Assembly: GCF_020740795.1 (NCBI RefSeq)
Contig: NC_067282.1
Location: forward strand, 133,729,132 to 133,793,131
Direction: 5' to 3'
DNA length: 64,000 bases
Origin: Apus apus
Lineage: Eukaryota > Chordata > Aves > Apodiformes > Apodidae
The notes beneath the pieces were generated by a model, which worked only from the letters and a program-made list of their open reading frames with translations, did no database searches and was not told where the DNA came from. This document shows positions 25,109 through 37,560 of the stretch, one piece after another (the stretch's first letter is position 1; every line of letters begins with the position of its first letter). The translations under genes and the position numbers were made by a program.

Positions 25109-28100
25109 ATGATCAATGCTGAGACAGGTATTTTGGCATATCATGCCTGGACAATTTTTATGAGAGTTTTGAAAAGTTTTGTGGAAGACCCTGAAAACCA
25201 CCACAGCAGTCAGATTGTTACTGCAAACTATATAGGCTTAATCCAAAAGCCATCTGAAGTTGGTGGAAAAACCCTCGTCACCTTCAGAGGCCTTTGGATC
25301 ACATCCTTTGTTTCCAGAAGTGTGGCACAGCAAATTTCAAACGCATGCAAGAGGGAAGAGTGCACAACTACTAAATAACTGGTAACACTAAGCTTCTGTG
25401 AAAAAATTACTGCTTTTGCAAATGGCAAATCAAACTTATGAGCTCTTACATTTGATGGTGTATTTTTAAAAGACAGGCTTCAAAGAGCCTGATTCTGGGC
25501 ATTTTGTTCCTGCATATCCACCTACAAATCAAGGCATCTTAAACAGAACGATATTCTCGTTTGGAGATCATAATTCAAACTTTAATGAAATCCTACTAGT
25601 ACTGAGGTCACTAGGAGATTTAAAATATTTTAGGTCAGTGCAAGAATACCTGTGGGCAAATTTCTGCATCGTTCCTAGAAAAATCACAAGATGGTTTGCT
25701 TGCTAGTGAGAAACTGAAGGCCAGATTTATTAGTGATTCCACAAACGTGCATACACACTACATTAGTGAATATCTGGGGAGAGGGGGGTTGCTCCAAAGC
25801 TCAAACTCAACAGAATTCATCCCATTGTGGATTAGGCATGGAGTCAAATGCATAAACAAGTACAGATTTGCACGGCCAGTACGGTTTACAGTAGCATAAA
25901 CTCAGGACTTGCAAAAGGGCATGTGCACTTGAAAACATTTACCCCGCCATTTTATATCTACTGGGATCACTCTAGTCATGAATGTCTATTGTGCTGGCCA
26001 CAGGGATTTCAACTTTTTGTCTTCTGGCTGCAATAATAATTCCAGCTAGCTGCATGCATACTGAATAAATTAATACCTATCTTTGCAAATATCAAATGCA
26101 TTGTACAAGCAGACATGCTATGTGAACACGTATGTAGCTATGAAGAAACATTCTACAGTATGTCTTATTTGAGAAACAAAGACATGCAATTATATTTCTA
26201 ATTTTTTTTTTTCTTCTCAGACATGTACAGGCATCACACATACAAATTAAAACTGTATTGGCAGCATTGCTTTGTTATATATTTGAGCTCCCCAACCACC
26301 ACCATTACAGGGGGAGGAGGAGGCAGGGCTGATTACCTGCACCTGTTTCAAGCCAAGAGCAACTAATGCAGTTAGTAGGAAAAATGCCTAATTAGAGCGT
26401 TATTTCCATTTTCTTGAGGGAAGGTGTCACGATGGCAGGCCTGCCCATGCCCTGAGAACCCATGTGCACAGGAGACTTGGAATGCTGCCGTGTGAGGCAG
26501 GAGGCCCTGCCGAGGTTTATCACGCCACAGGAATATGTGGCGCATGGACGAAGGCTGGTAACAGTGAGACCATTCTGCCTGTAAGGGAGCTGCTGGAACA
26601 CCGAGTGGATGTGAACTACACCCCCGTTCCCCCCCAAATATTTTCTTTCAAAAGAAATCTGGATGAAACAAGGCTTCCTTCTAGTCCTCCTTTTATTTCT
26701 CCTTAGCTAGTAAAAAATGTTTATGAATACTTGGCATGTACTAGGAGAAAGCAGTGCTGTACCAATACAGCCATAAAAAACATAATCCAAGCCTTACAGT
26801 CTTCTGCTATCTTCTATATTCAATGAAGACAAGAACTCTGGATTGCACCTATATTTAAAAGTGGTAACTCCTGCTCCATTTGCTTTCTCGTTCTTCTCTC
26901 TACCTCCTCCCTTTTCTCTCTGCTTTGCCCACAATAAAATCTCCCTTAACCTGATCCAAACCAGGCAGCACTTATCCAGACAAAATTCCAATTGATTTCA
27001 AAAAATTTAGCCTGAATAAGGACACCAGACATCCCATTTATTACCAGTGAGAGTAACCACCACATCGTCACCCACCTATTTGTGTCAAATACTGTGGACT
27101 ACACTCCTCGTTTCCCTGCAAGCTGCTCTTTGCCTTGAACGTAACAGTGCTCTCTGTTGAGCACTCTGTATTACTCACAGGCCTAGAACATATGTACCTT
27201 TCCCTCCTGTTCTTTGCTTTCTCTCTTGCCTTAGTATCATTCAGTAAAAGTCATTTTTAGTCAAGATAGGTGGGAGTTTAAGAATAGACTGTTCATTTAT
27301 CAGCAACACCTTAAATATCCTTCTGGAGGAAAAAAATCCATTTGGAGGATGGGGGTGGGGGAGAAAGACTGAGTTTGGAGCAAAACCAGTGCACCTAACA
27401 TTATTTTCACTGTTTCACTCAATCAGTATCTGTGAATATGCAAAATTTTGTCCTAGCCAGCTACAAAAAAAATAAATATATAGATATATTTTAATTAAGC
27501 AAAGTATTGTATGTGCTTTTAATTTTTCATTCTATGCACCAAACACTTTGCATGGAAATCCTGGCAGTCCAACACAAAACACTTTCAAAATGTAAATGCA
27601 CTAGTTCACGTGTATAATTCCTGAAGGCATTCATCTGAGGGGCTGAATATTTCTATCAGCAGTTATATTTCAAGTTACAGTCTAAAAATAATTTTAAATT
27701 TACAACCTGGAATTCAAAAATCTAATGAACAGATTTTAATCCTTTTTCAATTAACACACGTGATCTTTATGCACTGTGTTCATTTTTAGCACGCTTATAG
27801 AAATCCTCACTGTGAAATAAACCACTAATAAGGCAATTCTGTTTCTCTTACTTTCACAGCGATCATTTCTAGCAAGCCACCACAAAACAATGAACTAATA
27901 TACCAGAAGCAATTTTATATTCCTTTAAGTGCTAGTCCTCAGCAACCAAACCACCCCAACAAGTATTACAACCTAAGAAAAAAAAAACCTCTTTAGATAA
28001 ACAGCATCATTAGGAGTAATATCACTGAGTACTTTGAAATTTCTCAGTTAGGAGTGTTTAGCAGCTTGTGATTTTTTAACAACTACTGCGAGTTAAAACT

Positions 28101-29852
28101 CTGAAGTAATATTTTATTTGCATTGTACTGTGCAGCCACTACAGGCCTCTAAAAAGTACTTTGAAGAAATTAATTTTAGCTATCACCAAGCCATACATTC
28201 CTAAATTCCTTTCTTAATCTACACAGTTCACTAAAACTTTCTGTACTTACTTTCAGCTTGATCAGCCAATAAATACTGCTTTACTACTTAAAGTTATGAG
28301 TTGTTTTTCAGTTTATGTTGTCATAAAACAGTTCAAATGCAATGCCAATAGAGAGACGGTTTTAATACAATGCTGTTAATGGTCTGAATTTAAAATTATT
28401 TTTCCACAGGTCACTAGGTATTTTCCAACTAATTGTGTGTGTGTGAGAGTTTCTGAAGAAAAAAAAAAACAACTACGCTTATTTGGATTTGTGTTATCTA
28501 CTTTAAATCCTGGATATAAACAAAATTAAAGGAAAAATACTAAAATATTTTAAATAAGTGTCTCATTTTCCCAGTGTAGGAGGAAGCATTTTGTTTTATA
28601 AATATATATGAAAGGGCTAGTTTTCTCATAAAGTGTCTTTAAAATATATTTATTTCCAGATCCTTTAATTTGCACGTGCACTTGTCCATATAAAGAATAC
28701 CAAGTATTATAATAGGTTTGGCAATTTCATAGTAGCAATAAATCTTAAGTGTAGAACTGGCTGCCAAATTGTGCCTAACTCAGTACATCTATAACCACAT
28801 GGTACTTTCAACTATGAATGGCACTACTCTAATATTTAAGTATTATACTTAAAATGAATTCCTTCATTACCACCCGAAGAGAAAGAGAGGGAGTGTGCAC
28901 GAGCATGTGCCCGTCCGCGCACATAGAAGATAAAGAAGAAAATACACTTATGACACTTAGGGACCTTTAAAGGCCCTAAAAAATGGTATTTCAAAAATAT
29001 ATTATAAAAAGGTAATTACAAACTAATCCTGAACCATCCCAAGTATAATACAATTTAAATATGAACCCTGAAAATATTTATGTTGAATCACATTGCTAAG
29101 ACAATCAGGAAACCTAACCGTAATGAGATACAATTACTGAAGATCATCACACAGTTACCTTAAAAAAATATTAGCTGAGAAATGCAAACACATACCTTCG
29201 AGTATACACACACACAAATGGCATAAAACCCTACGTACTTGTTAGCAGTTGTGTTAGAGCTGCTCTGCTCATGGATGTTCAACAATTTTTCAAGCATACT
29301 GAAATATTAAATATAAAAACTTGCACTGCCCAACTTTATTTCTTTCCTTGAGCTTCCTCCCATAATTTAAAAAAAAGGGGGGGAAGGGGGGGAATGCCAT
29401 TCAAGAAAGAAGCTATATTGTAATCAATGAAGGCAAAGACTGGCACAAGTCCTAGAACATTTGCATTCCGAAATAAAAGCTGTGATCGACCTTTGTCTGC
29501 TAAGAAAATGAAGCTTGCTGGTTTTAAACAGACTAGCGAAGGGAGGGGCAGACTTGATAGAGAGGGAGAAGAGAACCTAAAAAATAGCAACAATAGCAAA
29601 TATTAGTATATCACATCCCTAATAGCCAGCAAGCGATCTCCCTGGATGAGCCTCAACCTCGCCAGGCTGGTAACCCACTCCTGGATAATAATACATTAAT
29701 AGGCAGACGCGAGCCAATTCGCCGATACCCACGTAGTTTCTGAAACTTAATTTTCCTACTTGGCAATGACTCGCCGCTCACGCCATGGCAGCGGCACATC
29801 AAGACGAAACGCTGGTGCCCGTCAAGGGGAAGGCGGTGGGAAAGCAGCTTAC

Positions 29853-30120
29853 CCTGCGCAGGGTGGGAAGCCAGCGCGGGGAGACGCCGGGGTGGCGGCT
29901 GGCGGTGGCGGTGTTCACCTTGCAGCTCCGCAGTCTCCTGGAAAAGCAGGCAGAAGGCAGTGAGCGAGCTCTGTGGCATTTCTCGCCCTTGCAAGTGCAT
30001 GCAGGCCTGTGAGAGGAGGGGAAGGCGGTCCTTACCTAGCAACCGGCGCCGGCTTCTCCTCCGCCCGCTCCCCGGCCGCAACTGCCCCCGGCTGCCAGCG
30101 CCCGGCAGCAACAATGGGCG
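29853..30120 (-). other. candidate two-exon 5' leader of a minus-strand transcript
   Basis: The first exon (start uncertain, near 30120) ends at 30036 with GCTAG|GTAAGG. The intron spans 30035-29938 (98 bp) and closes with a good pyrimidine tract and acceptor, CTGCCTGCTTTTCCAG. The second exon, 29937-29853 (85 nt), ends with GCAGG|GTAAGC. The only ATG-initiated frame seen in exon 1 stops at the TAG beside the donor, so both exons look untranslated. Another phase is open across both but has no ATG. The 98-bp intron is short but within vertebrate limits; alternatively the two donors mark two alternative first exons. Confidence 0.35.
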
Positions 30121-30137
30121 GCTGCGAGGGGTGGCAT

Positions 30138-30192
30138 GAAAGGGAGGGAAAGGAAGGGAGAAGCGAGGGGAGGGAGGGAAGAGAGAGACGGG

Positions 30193-30228
<36 letters not shown>

Positions 30229-30270
30229 GGGGAGGGAGGGGAAAAAAAAAAAAAAAAAAAAAAAGAGAAG
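30138..30270. repeat. polypurine tract (GGGA, GA and A runs)
   Basis: Near-pure purine on the plus strand, broken only by C at 30164 and 30189. It runs from GGGA/GGAA words through a (GA)n dinucleotide block to 23 A residues (30242-30264). Confidence 0.9.
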
Positions 30271-31084
30271 CGTGTTAAGCTTGTCTGGTAGTTAACAAGT
30301 CTTGAATGAAGAATGTTAGCAAACAGACAAACAGCATGTCTGATGCATGCTAATAGTCCTGGCTTCACCACTGACACTATGAATAATTCAGTAGAAAGGA
30401 GGGAAAAGGGAAGGGGGGGAGGAAAAAAAAAAAAAAAAAAAGCACCCTCCACCCTCCCCTCACGCGTTCAAACGTCTGCAGAGAAGGCGAGAATAAAAAG
30501 TATGCCGCAACTTTCTCCTTTCCACCCATCGCCAAGAAAATATTCGGCAAAAAGGCCGGTTAGGCACCATCACTTTCGCTAGTGCTGTCTCTCAGAGATT
30601 TTTCGATTCCTATTTTTCTTGGCTATTAATTCCCCCCCCCCTCCCTCTTTACCGCCTATTTTACTTCTTTTGTCTAGGAGCTGGCACCTGTCCCAGAGAC
30701 GGCATTTTACTGCACATCCCCTTTTCCCTCCTCAGCAGAGAAAGAGGGGGGAGAGGTCTGCAAGGACGAAACAGCCTGTGCAGCCCCCACCCCACCCCCA
30801 GCCCCCTCTCTTCCGCCCCCTCCAATATTTCCATTTCAGCCATGGTCAAATTACAAGGGGTTTGGAGGGATATCATCCGCCCTATTTCACATGGCGCAGA
30901 TACCCAAAGCCATTAAAAATATATTTCTGCTAAAGAGAAAGCCAGCAAGAGCGAGAGGCTTGTTCCGTAGGCAGCGCTATGCACTGATACTCAGGGGAGA
31001 AAAACCACAAATAAAAGCCTTCAGTCTCCCAGCATACAAACTAGCAAAGCCCGATTCATTGCTCAGTCAAAGAAATCAATTTCT

Positions 31085-31130
31085 TTAACGGAGGAAAAAG
31101 AGAGAGAGAGGAGAGAGAGAGAAAAGGATC
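31085..31130. repeat. GA-rich tract
   Basis: A short (GA)n-like purine stretch inside the CpG-rich region, interrupted by A-runs. Confidence 0.7.
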
Positions 31131-32914
31131 GGCGGAGGGGAAATTACTTGGAGCTTGAACCTCAACATTGCGATATACAGTGCAGCCCAGCACAGCGCAG
31201 GAGAGACGGAAAACGAGCCCCGTCCTCAAACCGTGGAAGAGGAGGGTTAAATAAAGCAGAGGAAAATGAAGAACCTATTTGCAGCATTTTTAAAAGTTCT
31301 GCTCTGGCAAAGGCGGTCTGAAGGGGAGGCCCTTGCAGCAGGAATGCGAACAGCAGCAGCAACCTTTTTTTTTTTTTTTTTTCCCCCTTCTTCTTCAGAG
31401 TCCAGCCTCCCCCTTGTGAGCGACTGGAGCAGTCTGGCTAAGGAAGAGGAGGAGGAGGAGGACGTGAGCTAGCGAAACGCAGAGGGCTAGAGCTGATGAT
31501 GACAGAGAGGCACGGCCCTGCGTGAGCAGGCTCGTTTTCATCACACGCAGAGACAGCGAGAGCCACGCAGCCCGCACCGAGCCCGGCTGCCCCGCGGGTG
31601 CGACGGGCACGGCCCTGCCGGCAGGGGACCCGGGCCGGAAAGCAGCGGCGGGGAGGAAAGGCGCTGCGCTGGAATGTAAATGCACCCGCGCTCTGGCAAC
31701 ATGCTTGACAGTGCAGGGCGGCTCATGAAGCTTTTTAATGCGGGGCGGGAGGGGAGGCGGGGGGGGGGGGGAGGAGGAAGGTCCTACAGAAATATCTTCC
31801 GGGATTCAAACGGAGAGAAGAGGCTCCTCTTCACGTTTACACGTAGTCGTACGTCCCTCTGTAGCAAAGCAGTCCACAAGGACCACAAAACTACAGCACG
31901 CACACACACACAAAACCCCCCAAACCCACAGAGCTGAAAGTGGACATTAGAAAAAGTAAATACTGTACGTGACAAAAAAGCTTCGTGATTTTGTTTTCTC
32001 ATGCCCTTACTTCTAAACCAGCTGCACAGCCAAGCTTAGGCTGCTTGGCCCTTATAACTATCTTGGCACCGAGTCAAAAGCTGATAAGCATTTGGGCGAG
32101 ACAGCTCAACTGCTGTGCTGGAAGAAAAACAGCTGCCATGATTGCTGTTTGATTGAGAGCGCTTACACACACGCACAAAAAAACATATCGGACTGCAAAG
32201 ACGGGCCACAAATGCCTGAGGATTGAGCTTCAGAGGATCAACACACATTTCCTTTAAAAAAAAAAAAAAGTTTTTATATAGTTTCTCCTCCATTCCCCCT
32301 CCCCTTTTTTAAAGAAAACGTACTACGTTGACTTGCTTTTCTTCTTCCCATCCCCCCTCCATAACCTCAAGCAAACTCAAGGAATTGTGCCAGAAGTCCC
32401 GTTGCTAGTTACCAAGTGCATTTTTTTAAACGTCCCTTTGATACTTCTTTCCCTCGTGCCTGCCACGGAATATGCAAGGAAGATAATATTTCCATTACTT
32501 AGAAGAAGTAATTAAAAAAAGAACTTCTAGCTCGATGTTCCTTTCTCTTTTTCACTCTTAAGGGGCAAAGGAGAGAAATGAGGGAGAGAAGGATGTTTTT
32601 GCCGAGTCCAACATTTGGCTTTTTCCATTTGTGGCAGATCACTGTAACGCTATTGTAAAACAACTTCCTGCCCCTTTTGGCTCACGTTCCAGAAGCTGCT
32701 AGGCTAAGTTCATAGCACAAACTTTTTTCCCCCCTTGCCGAAGAAGAGAGACCAAAAAAAATAATAATTAAAAAATCCTGTAAATTATTTTCCCCCTTTT
32801 CTGGTTAATGGACTCAAAAGGTGAATTTATTGCAGCTCTTTAAGAATGTAACAACAAGAGACGTCGGTATCCCCGCTGGATAATTCACAAGCTGAAAAGG
32901 TGGGGTAATTATAA

Positions 32915-32938
32915 ATGTGTGTGTGTGTGTGTGTGTGC
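32915..32938. repeat. (TG)n microsatellite
   Basis: About eleven TG units on the plus strand. Confidence 0.9.
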
Positions 32939-33529
32939 ATTTTAATTTTGTGATTTTTCATTGTAAGTCTTAATACTATCAGGTGGATAATGAGCTAAGC
33001 TGCTTCATCTGTCCTACTAATTTGTATATCTATCATAGCACAGATCATTGGCTTATTATATACAGCCTCCTACTTTCCAATTGCTTTTGTACTCTAAGGT
33101 GACCTGCATCTCTCTCTCGACTTCCTCCCCTCCTCTAAATGCCCAGTCTAATGAAAATAGCCACCGAAAGCTTCTAACACACCCCCCCGCTAGAAACTGG
33201 AGATGTTGCAGCCTCGGTGCTATAAGCCAAAAAGGAAAAAAAAAATAAAAAATAAGGCCTCCACAACTTGCTCTCTCACGATGTCTCTCCCTCTCTCTCC
33301 CTCTGTTTCTCTCATAGCAACAGCATTTCTTGGTACGCCTGCTTTGGCATACATCAGCATTTCTACCCGTCCAAGTGTCCTTTTGCGTCACATCTCGCCA
33401 TTTCACTCAACCAATGAAATCTCCTTCTTGCAATAAAAATATATATACTTTTTCTGTTATTGGTATATTCAAATTTTTTTCATGTGCTTTCCTAACAAAA
33501 AACATTGTCAAGCATTTGATTTGCTCTAT

Positions 33530-33569
33530 GGGGGGGGGGGGGGGGGGGGGGGAGGAAAAAAAAAAAAAA
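33530..33569. repeat. G23 homopolymer followed by A-run
   Basis: An uninterrupted run of 23 G (33530-33552), then AGG and a run of about 14 A. A run this long can fold into a G-quadruplex and is expected to be length-variable and error-prone in assembly. Confidence 0.85.
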
Positions 33570-34532
33570 GAGACTGTACAGGATTCAACCTTGAAAAGTC
33601 TTCTTTGTGAAAAACGTTACCATAAGAAAAAAAGGGATTACGTGGTTACTTAAAGAAAGTCATAGTTGTCCCTCTCACTTAATATTTATTTTGCTTATGC
33701 TATCATTACTTTCCTGATGTACTTCTAGAACAGCTAGGCAGGTTCCAGCTAATTGGAAAAGTCAATATTGTGTGTTTCTAAGACTTTGTATAATATTCTT
33801 CAGGAAAAAAAAATACTGATATTTTATTCCTCTAAATATTGATCAGGAAGTAACTGAAAAAAATGCAATGGAATAAGAAAACTGGTAGATGGTAATTTCT
33901 ATCCCATGCAGCTCTCAGATCCCATCAAAAGAGGCTGCTCTCCAACCTTCTCCTTAAAATGCACTATCCTGCAAAATGGAGCAGAGGTCTTTAGAGTAAC
34001 GGACTTCTTCCAAGATGCATTTCCTTCTTATGTAGACTCACATGATTTTTAAAAAGTGCAGTATTTAACTGATCAGCTGTGGTAATGATAATTACAATAC
34101 ATTACAGCTCGTAATGCACCCATTGCAAGAACTGTATGCACTCTGCCTAACTGGCAAGACTGGCAAAAGCTACTAAGAACAGGAACAGTATACACTGTAT
34201 TTGATGGAACATACTTCTCACCTATGCATCATCAAGTACATGAAAACACATCTCATTGTTTTCAGGCCTGACTTTAATCACATTTGCTCTATTAAAATGC
34301 ATAATATTAGCCAAGTCTAGGAAGTATAGGGTGGCACATGTGGGTTTCTCGGAACTAGCTGGCTGTGCCACATCTTGAGCGACTGCTGCAGTGGCATATT
34401 TAAGGAATCCCTGTTACACATTTTTATCCAGCCTCAAATCTCAAGAAAATGCTCAACCACTGACATTCTGAGGAGAATAAACATTTCTTTCGTAAGCCAA
34501 ATACATGTTTTATGGTTTACTCTTACCAACTG

Positions 34533-34602
34533 TGTTTTTGTTTTTTTTTTTGGTTGTTTTTTTTGGTGTTGTTGGGGGTTTTTTTTGTGTGTGTGTGTGT
34601 TT
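34533..34602. repeat. T/G-rich tract with (TG)n core
   Basis: T-runs broken by GG, GTGTT and GGGGG, ending in a short (TG)n block. It has no fixed period. Confidence 0.8.
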
Positions 34603-37074
34603 TTTAATGGTGTGAAACCACAAAATGTTTTTAATATTTATTTTTTGGGAAGTATAGTAAAAGCATACTAGGGATTATCAGGACATAGCTGACAAGATAT
34701 TTATACAGTAACTTTCCCACAGAATTTTATTTCAGTAAAATGACACTTTGTAATTCTGACCTCTTCTAATAACATTGGTATCTATTGCATAGACTGTGGA
34801 TGCAGAGGATGCATAAGCATAAATTCTGTGTGGTTAAAAAGTAAAAGCAAGCAAAATTTCTGGATAACAGGCTTAGCAGCAGACGGCCGTAATGTCCAGC
34901 TAAAACTCTTATCATTTTTGTTTAAAAATAATGGCATTACATTTGTGATAGTATTTATTTTAACAGAACATGCACAGATGAGAATGTTAACCCTACAGAG
35001 AAAAAAAGAGATTATATGCAATAGTGCATTCAACAGCTTTTAAGACAAAGTAATATAAAAGACAGACCTGCTTTTTAAGGAAGGATCATACTCAAGTATA
35101 TGAATAGCTTAGTTGATAGTGTTTTACTTGCATTTAATAGGTCTTCTGAATTATTCCCCCCTTTTTTTTCTGAGATACTGTTTTTAACTCCTAATTTATT
35201 TTTGTATTTTCTATATAAAAACACAGATCACCTTATTCTTTGCTCTCCACACCTATCGCTCCCTTTCTCACTTTTTGTATAAATGTGAAAACAGCTGAGT
35301 TTCATCTCTGCTTTTGCCTGTCTCAAAACTGGAATAATTCTGGTGCATTTGGAGTGTTAAAAGTGCATTGTCTTGACACAATTGTGACTCAGATTCATTC
35401 ACTGAAAGTTACAGTTCTTCAAGGAGATATAAAAAGGCATTATATCTTTCACTAAACTCGTAAAATAAGATTGAAAATCATCTAACTTTAGGTTATCGCA
35501 GTACTGAAAAATAAGGATTCAGGAAAGTGGAAAACAATTAAGTGAAGTCCAACATGTAAGCTTCATTTCACAGAAATGGAATTCCGAAAAGGGAAGTGGA
35601 GGAATTATTTGCAGATTACTTATGCCTGAATAAATTGAAATGATATAAATAGTAATAAGCCAATATTTTCACAACACAGTTTATACTATTACATACTTTT
35701 ATAACCTCTCTCTTTCCCCTTATCACAAGTTCTGTCTGTTCAAAAATCATTATAGATACTCCTGCTATACACTAATTAATTTGCTTTTATTTTAACTCAG
35801 AGTAGTATCTCATATTCTTTCATCTCAGTTTTATGTGATGCAGACATCAAGACTAAGGTCAGCTCTAAACAGATCTCTGATTTTTTATTTCTAAATTACA
35901 TAGCTCATTTTCAGTATGGGGTGGTTTCTAACCTAACAACCTCCAGAAATGTTTAATAAAAAATGACCAGGTACATGACTTAAAAAAATTATAATAATCC
36001 AAACCAACATATTTCTTTTTTAGGATTCAGCTACCCAGAAAAATGTTAATTCACATTTCTGGATTATTATTATTTTTTTAAAAAAATATCATTAAAATAA
36101 TTCCAGTACATGCTATTAAATTAATCACCAAGAATACCTTTAACATTTGGAGAGCTTTTCTTTTTAAAGACACTCTCCAGCGATTACAAAAAAATAAATT
36201 AAGAGAAAAGCAGTCTTGTCCATAGTTCCCTAAAGGGACCGAAGGTGCTCTGTGGGATTATAGCTAGTGTACACTTTATAGAAAGGACAGCAATTACACA
36301 TTATACAGGTTACTTTTATTCTGCTGTTGAATAACTAGCTTAAATTCCAGTGGAACAGTGGCATATTAAATTATGGGGAATAACAATTAAATAGGAAATA
36401 AAGACAACTTTGAATTGATTCTGAATGGCAAAGGCAAGCCAAAAAAGGATATATTTCCACATTCTTCCCTTCAAAACATAATGAAGCATTTTTAAAAAAC
36501 ACTTCCTTCAGTACACTGTATTTTAGCAGTAATGCTTTATAGGAAACTTGGCATTAAACTGCTTTCAACACAAATGAAACTCTGGCAGTAGGACAAGTGT
36601 TTTGTTTTTTAATTTTTTTAACTTTTTTTTTTTTTTTTTTTTAAATAAAGGAGGCATTAAGCAGTGCATTGCATTACCAGTTTTTTTTCAAGGTGTTACC
36701 AACTTACCAACACAATTTTGTTCAGCTTGCACTTCTTTAAAAAAAAAATAATTTACTGTACAGGTGTACACTTGAAAGTGATGGTATTAATATTTTACTT
36801 CTTTACCTTGCTTACTGATGGAAATTTACATCAGCATCAGCAAATCGATGCCCAAGAGGAAGTTTTATTTACTGCCTTCTCCTTCTTTATCATAAGCACT
36901 CGACAAAGTTCCTGCAGGCTACTGGAAGTGCAAATGCATATTTGCAAAGGAGGCTGCAAGCTGGAAACTAAGCAATGGCACAGTCACCTCTGGCTTCGTG
37001 GCCAGACAAGAAGCATGCTCCTCAGCTGTAAACCAGCACATTTTCACTGAAAAAAATGTGACTAAACTTTACAG

Positions 37075-37560
37075 CACCGCCGGTTTCCCTTGGCCCTGTT
37101 AATTCCTGCTCTGACAGACTGTAATTTATGCTTCACGCTGAGAGCAGACAACACAGCCCCGCACCCGGGATCCCTGCCTCGTTTTTGCCTGCCAGCCCCG
37201 CCACAGGTGCCGCTGCCCCGGCCCCGCTCCTACCGGCTGCAGGTGAGCCGCTGCCCCCCCGGGGGGGGCCTGGGTCACCCCCCCGGGGGGGCCTGTGTCA
37301 CCCCCCGGGCGCCAGCCCCTTCCCCTGCCCTGGCTGAGCAGCCCGCGGGGGCCCCGGCTGCGGCGCGGGGAGCAGCGCCACGCGGCAGGTTCCCGCTCGC
37401 TCGGCAGCGCGCCCACCTCTGCCCCGGCACCGGGGGCGGCCTCGCACGTCCCGGCTTCTTCCCAGCGGGGAGGGCAGGGGATTATTTCACCCCCCGGCAA
37501 CCTCTGTGCCTCCAGCGGTGAGTGGCATCGCTACCCCTCCTGCTGTACAGGCTCCGTCCG
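37075..37560 (+). promoter_or_regulatory. CpG island with plus-strand splice donors
   Basis: This is a sharply bounded GC- and CpG-rich block in AT-rich DNA. Two strong plus-strand donors lie within it: CTGCAG|GTGAGC at 37242/37243 and CAGCG|GTGAGT at 37517/37518. They suggest first or alternative first exons of a transcript running rightward. An ATG at 37128 opens 38 codons that run into the first donor with one base over, but its start context (TAATTTATGC) is poor and the peptide is Pro/Ala-rich, as any frame in GC-rich DNA would be. A tandem repeat of C/G palindromes follows the first donor. Confidence 0.5.
37254..37309. repeat. 23-24-bp tandem repeat of C7G8 palindromes
   Basis: Two and a half units, each a run of C followed by a run of G (CCCCCCCGGGGGGGG) and a CCTGGGTCA or CCTGTGTCA linker. 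Units lie at 37254-37277, 37278-37300 and partial at 37301-37309. Each core can fold as a hairpin, and the G-runs could also form a quadruplex. Confidence 0.9.

Larger units (their letters stand above)
20896..29689. other. AT-rich noncoding stretch
   Basis: About 8.8 kb without a recognisable gene. It contains A-runs near 23428-23445 and 23500, a T/G-rich tract at 24203-24256, an A/C-rich tract at 25035-25108, and short CT- or GA-rich patches near 26880 and 28870. Open frames of 60-110 codons look random. A minus-strand CAG|GTAATC donor near 26335 has no convincing upstream exon. Confidence 0.4.
29690..31790. promoter_or_regulatory. CpG-island cluster, likely promoter region
   Basis: CpG dinucleotides are frequent at 29700-30180 and again at 31400-31790, against a CpG-poor background on both sides. 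GC-box-like GGGGCGGG is at 31741 onward. Splice donors occur on the minus strand (GCTAG|GTAAGG at 30036/30035 and GCAGG|GTAAGC at 29853/29852), and a weaker plus-strand donor (GAC|GTGAGC) is at 31463. This is the pattern of an active vertebrate promoter, possibly used in both directions. Long purine and A/T homopolymer tracts (30138-30270, 30423-30440, 31364-31382) interrupt it. No conserved coding start was recognised, so the transcribed gene remains unnamed. Confidence 0.6.
31791..37074. other. AT-rich flank between CpG islands
   Basis: About 5.3 kb. The first 1.2 kb (to about 33000) is relatively complex and may include conserved promoter-proximal DNA. Further right are a (TG)n run at 32915-32938, the G23/A14 junction at 33530-33569, a T/G-rich tract at 34533-34602 and a T-run at 36622-36642. 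No gene was recognised. Confidence 0.4.

Noticed and set aside
29653..30114. Minus-strand frame of 153 codons over the CpG island
   Set aside because: It begins at TTG, not ATG. The Arg/Pro/Gly-rich residues reflect GC content, and the frame crosses the candidate donor and acceptor sites.
36664..37050. Plus-strand 128-codon frame upstream of the second CpG island
   Set aside because: It crosses a T-rich region. Its peptide has no recognised motif and its ATG context is ordinary.
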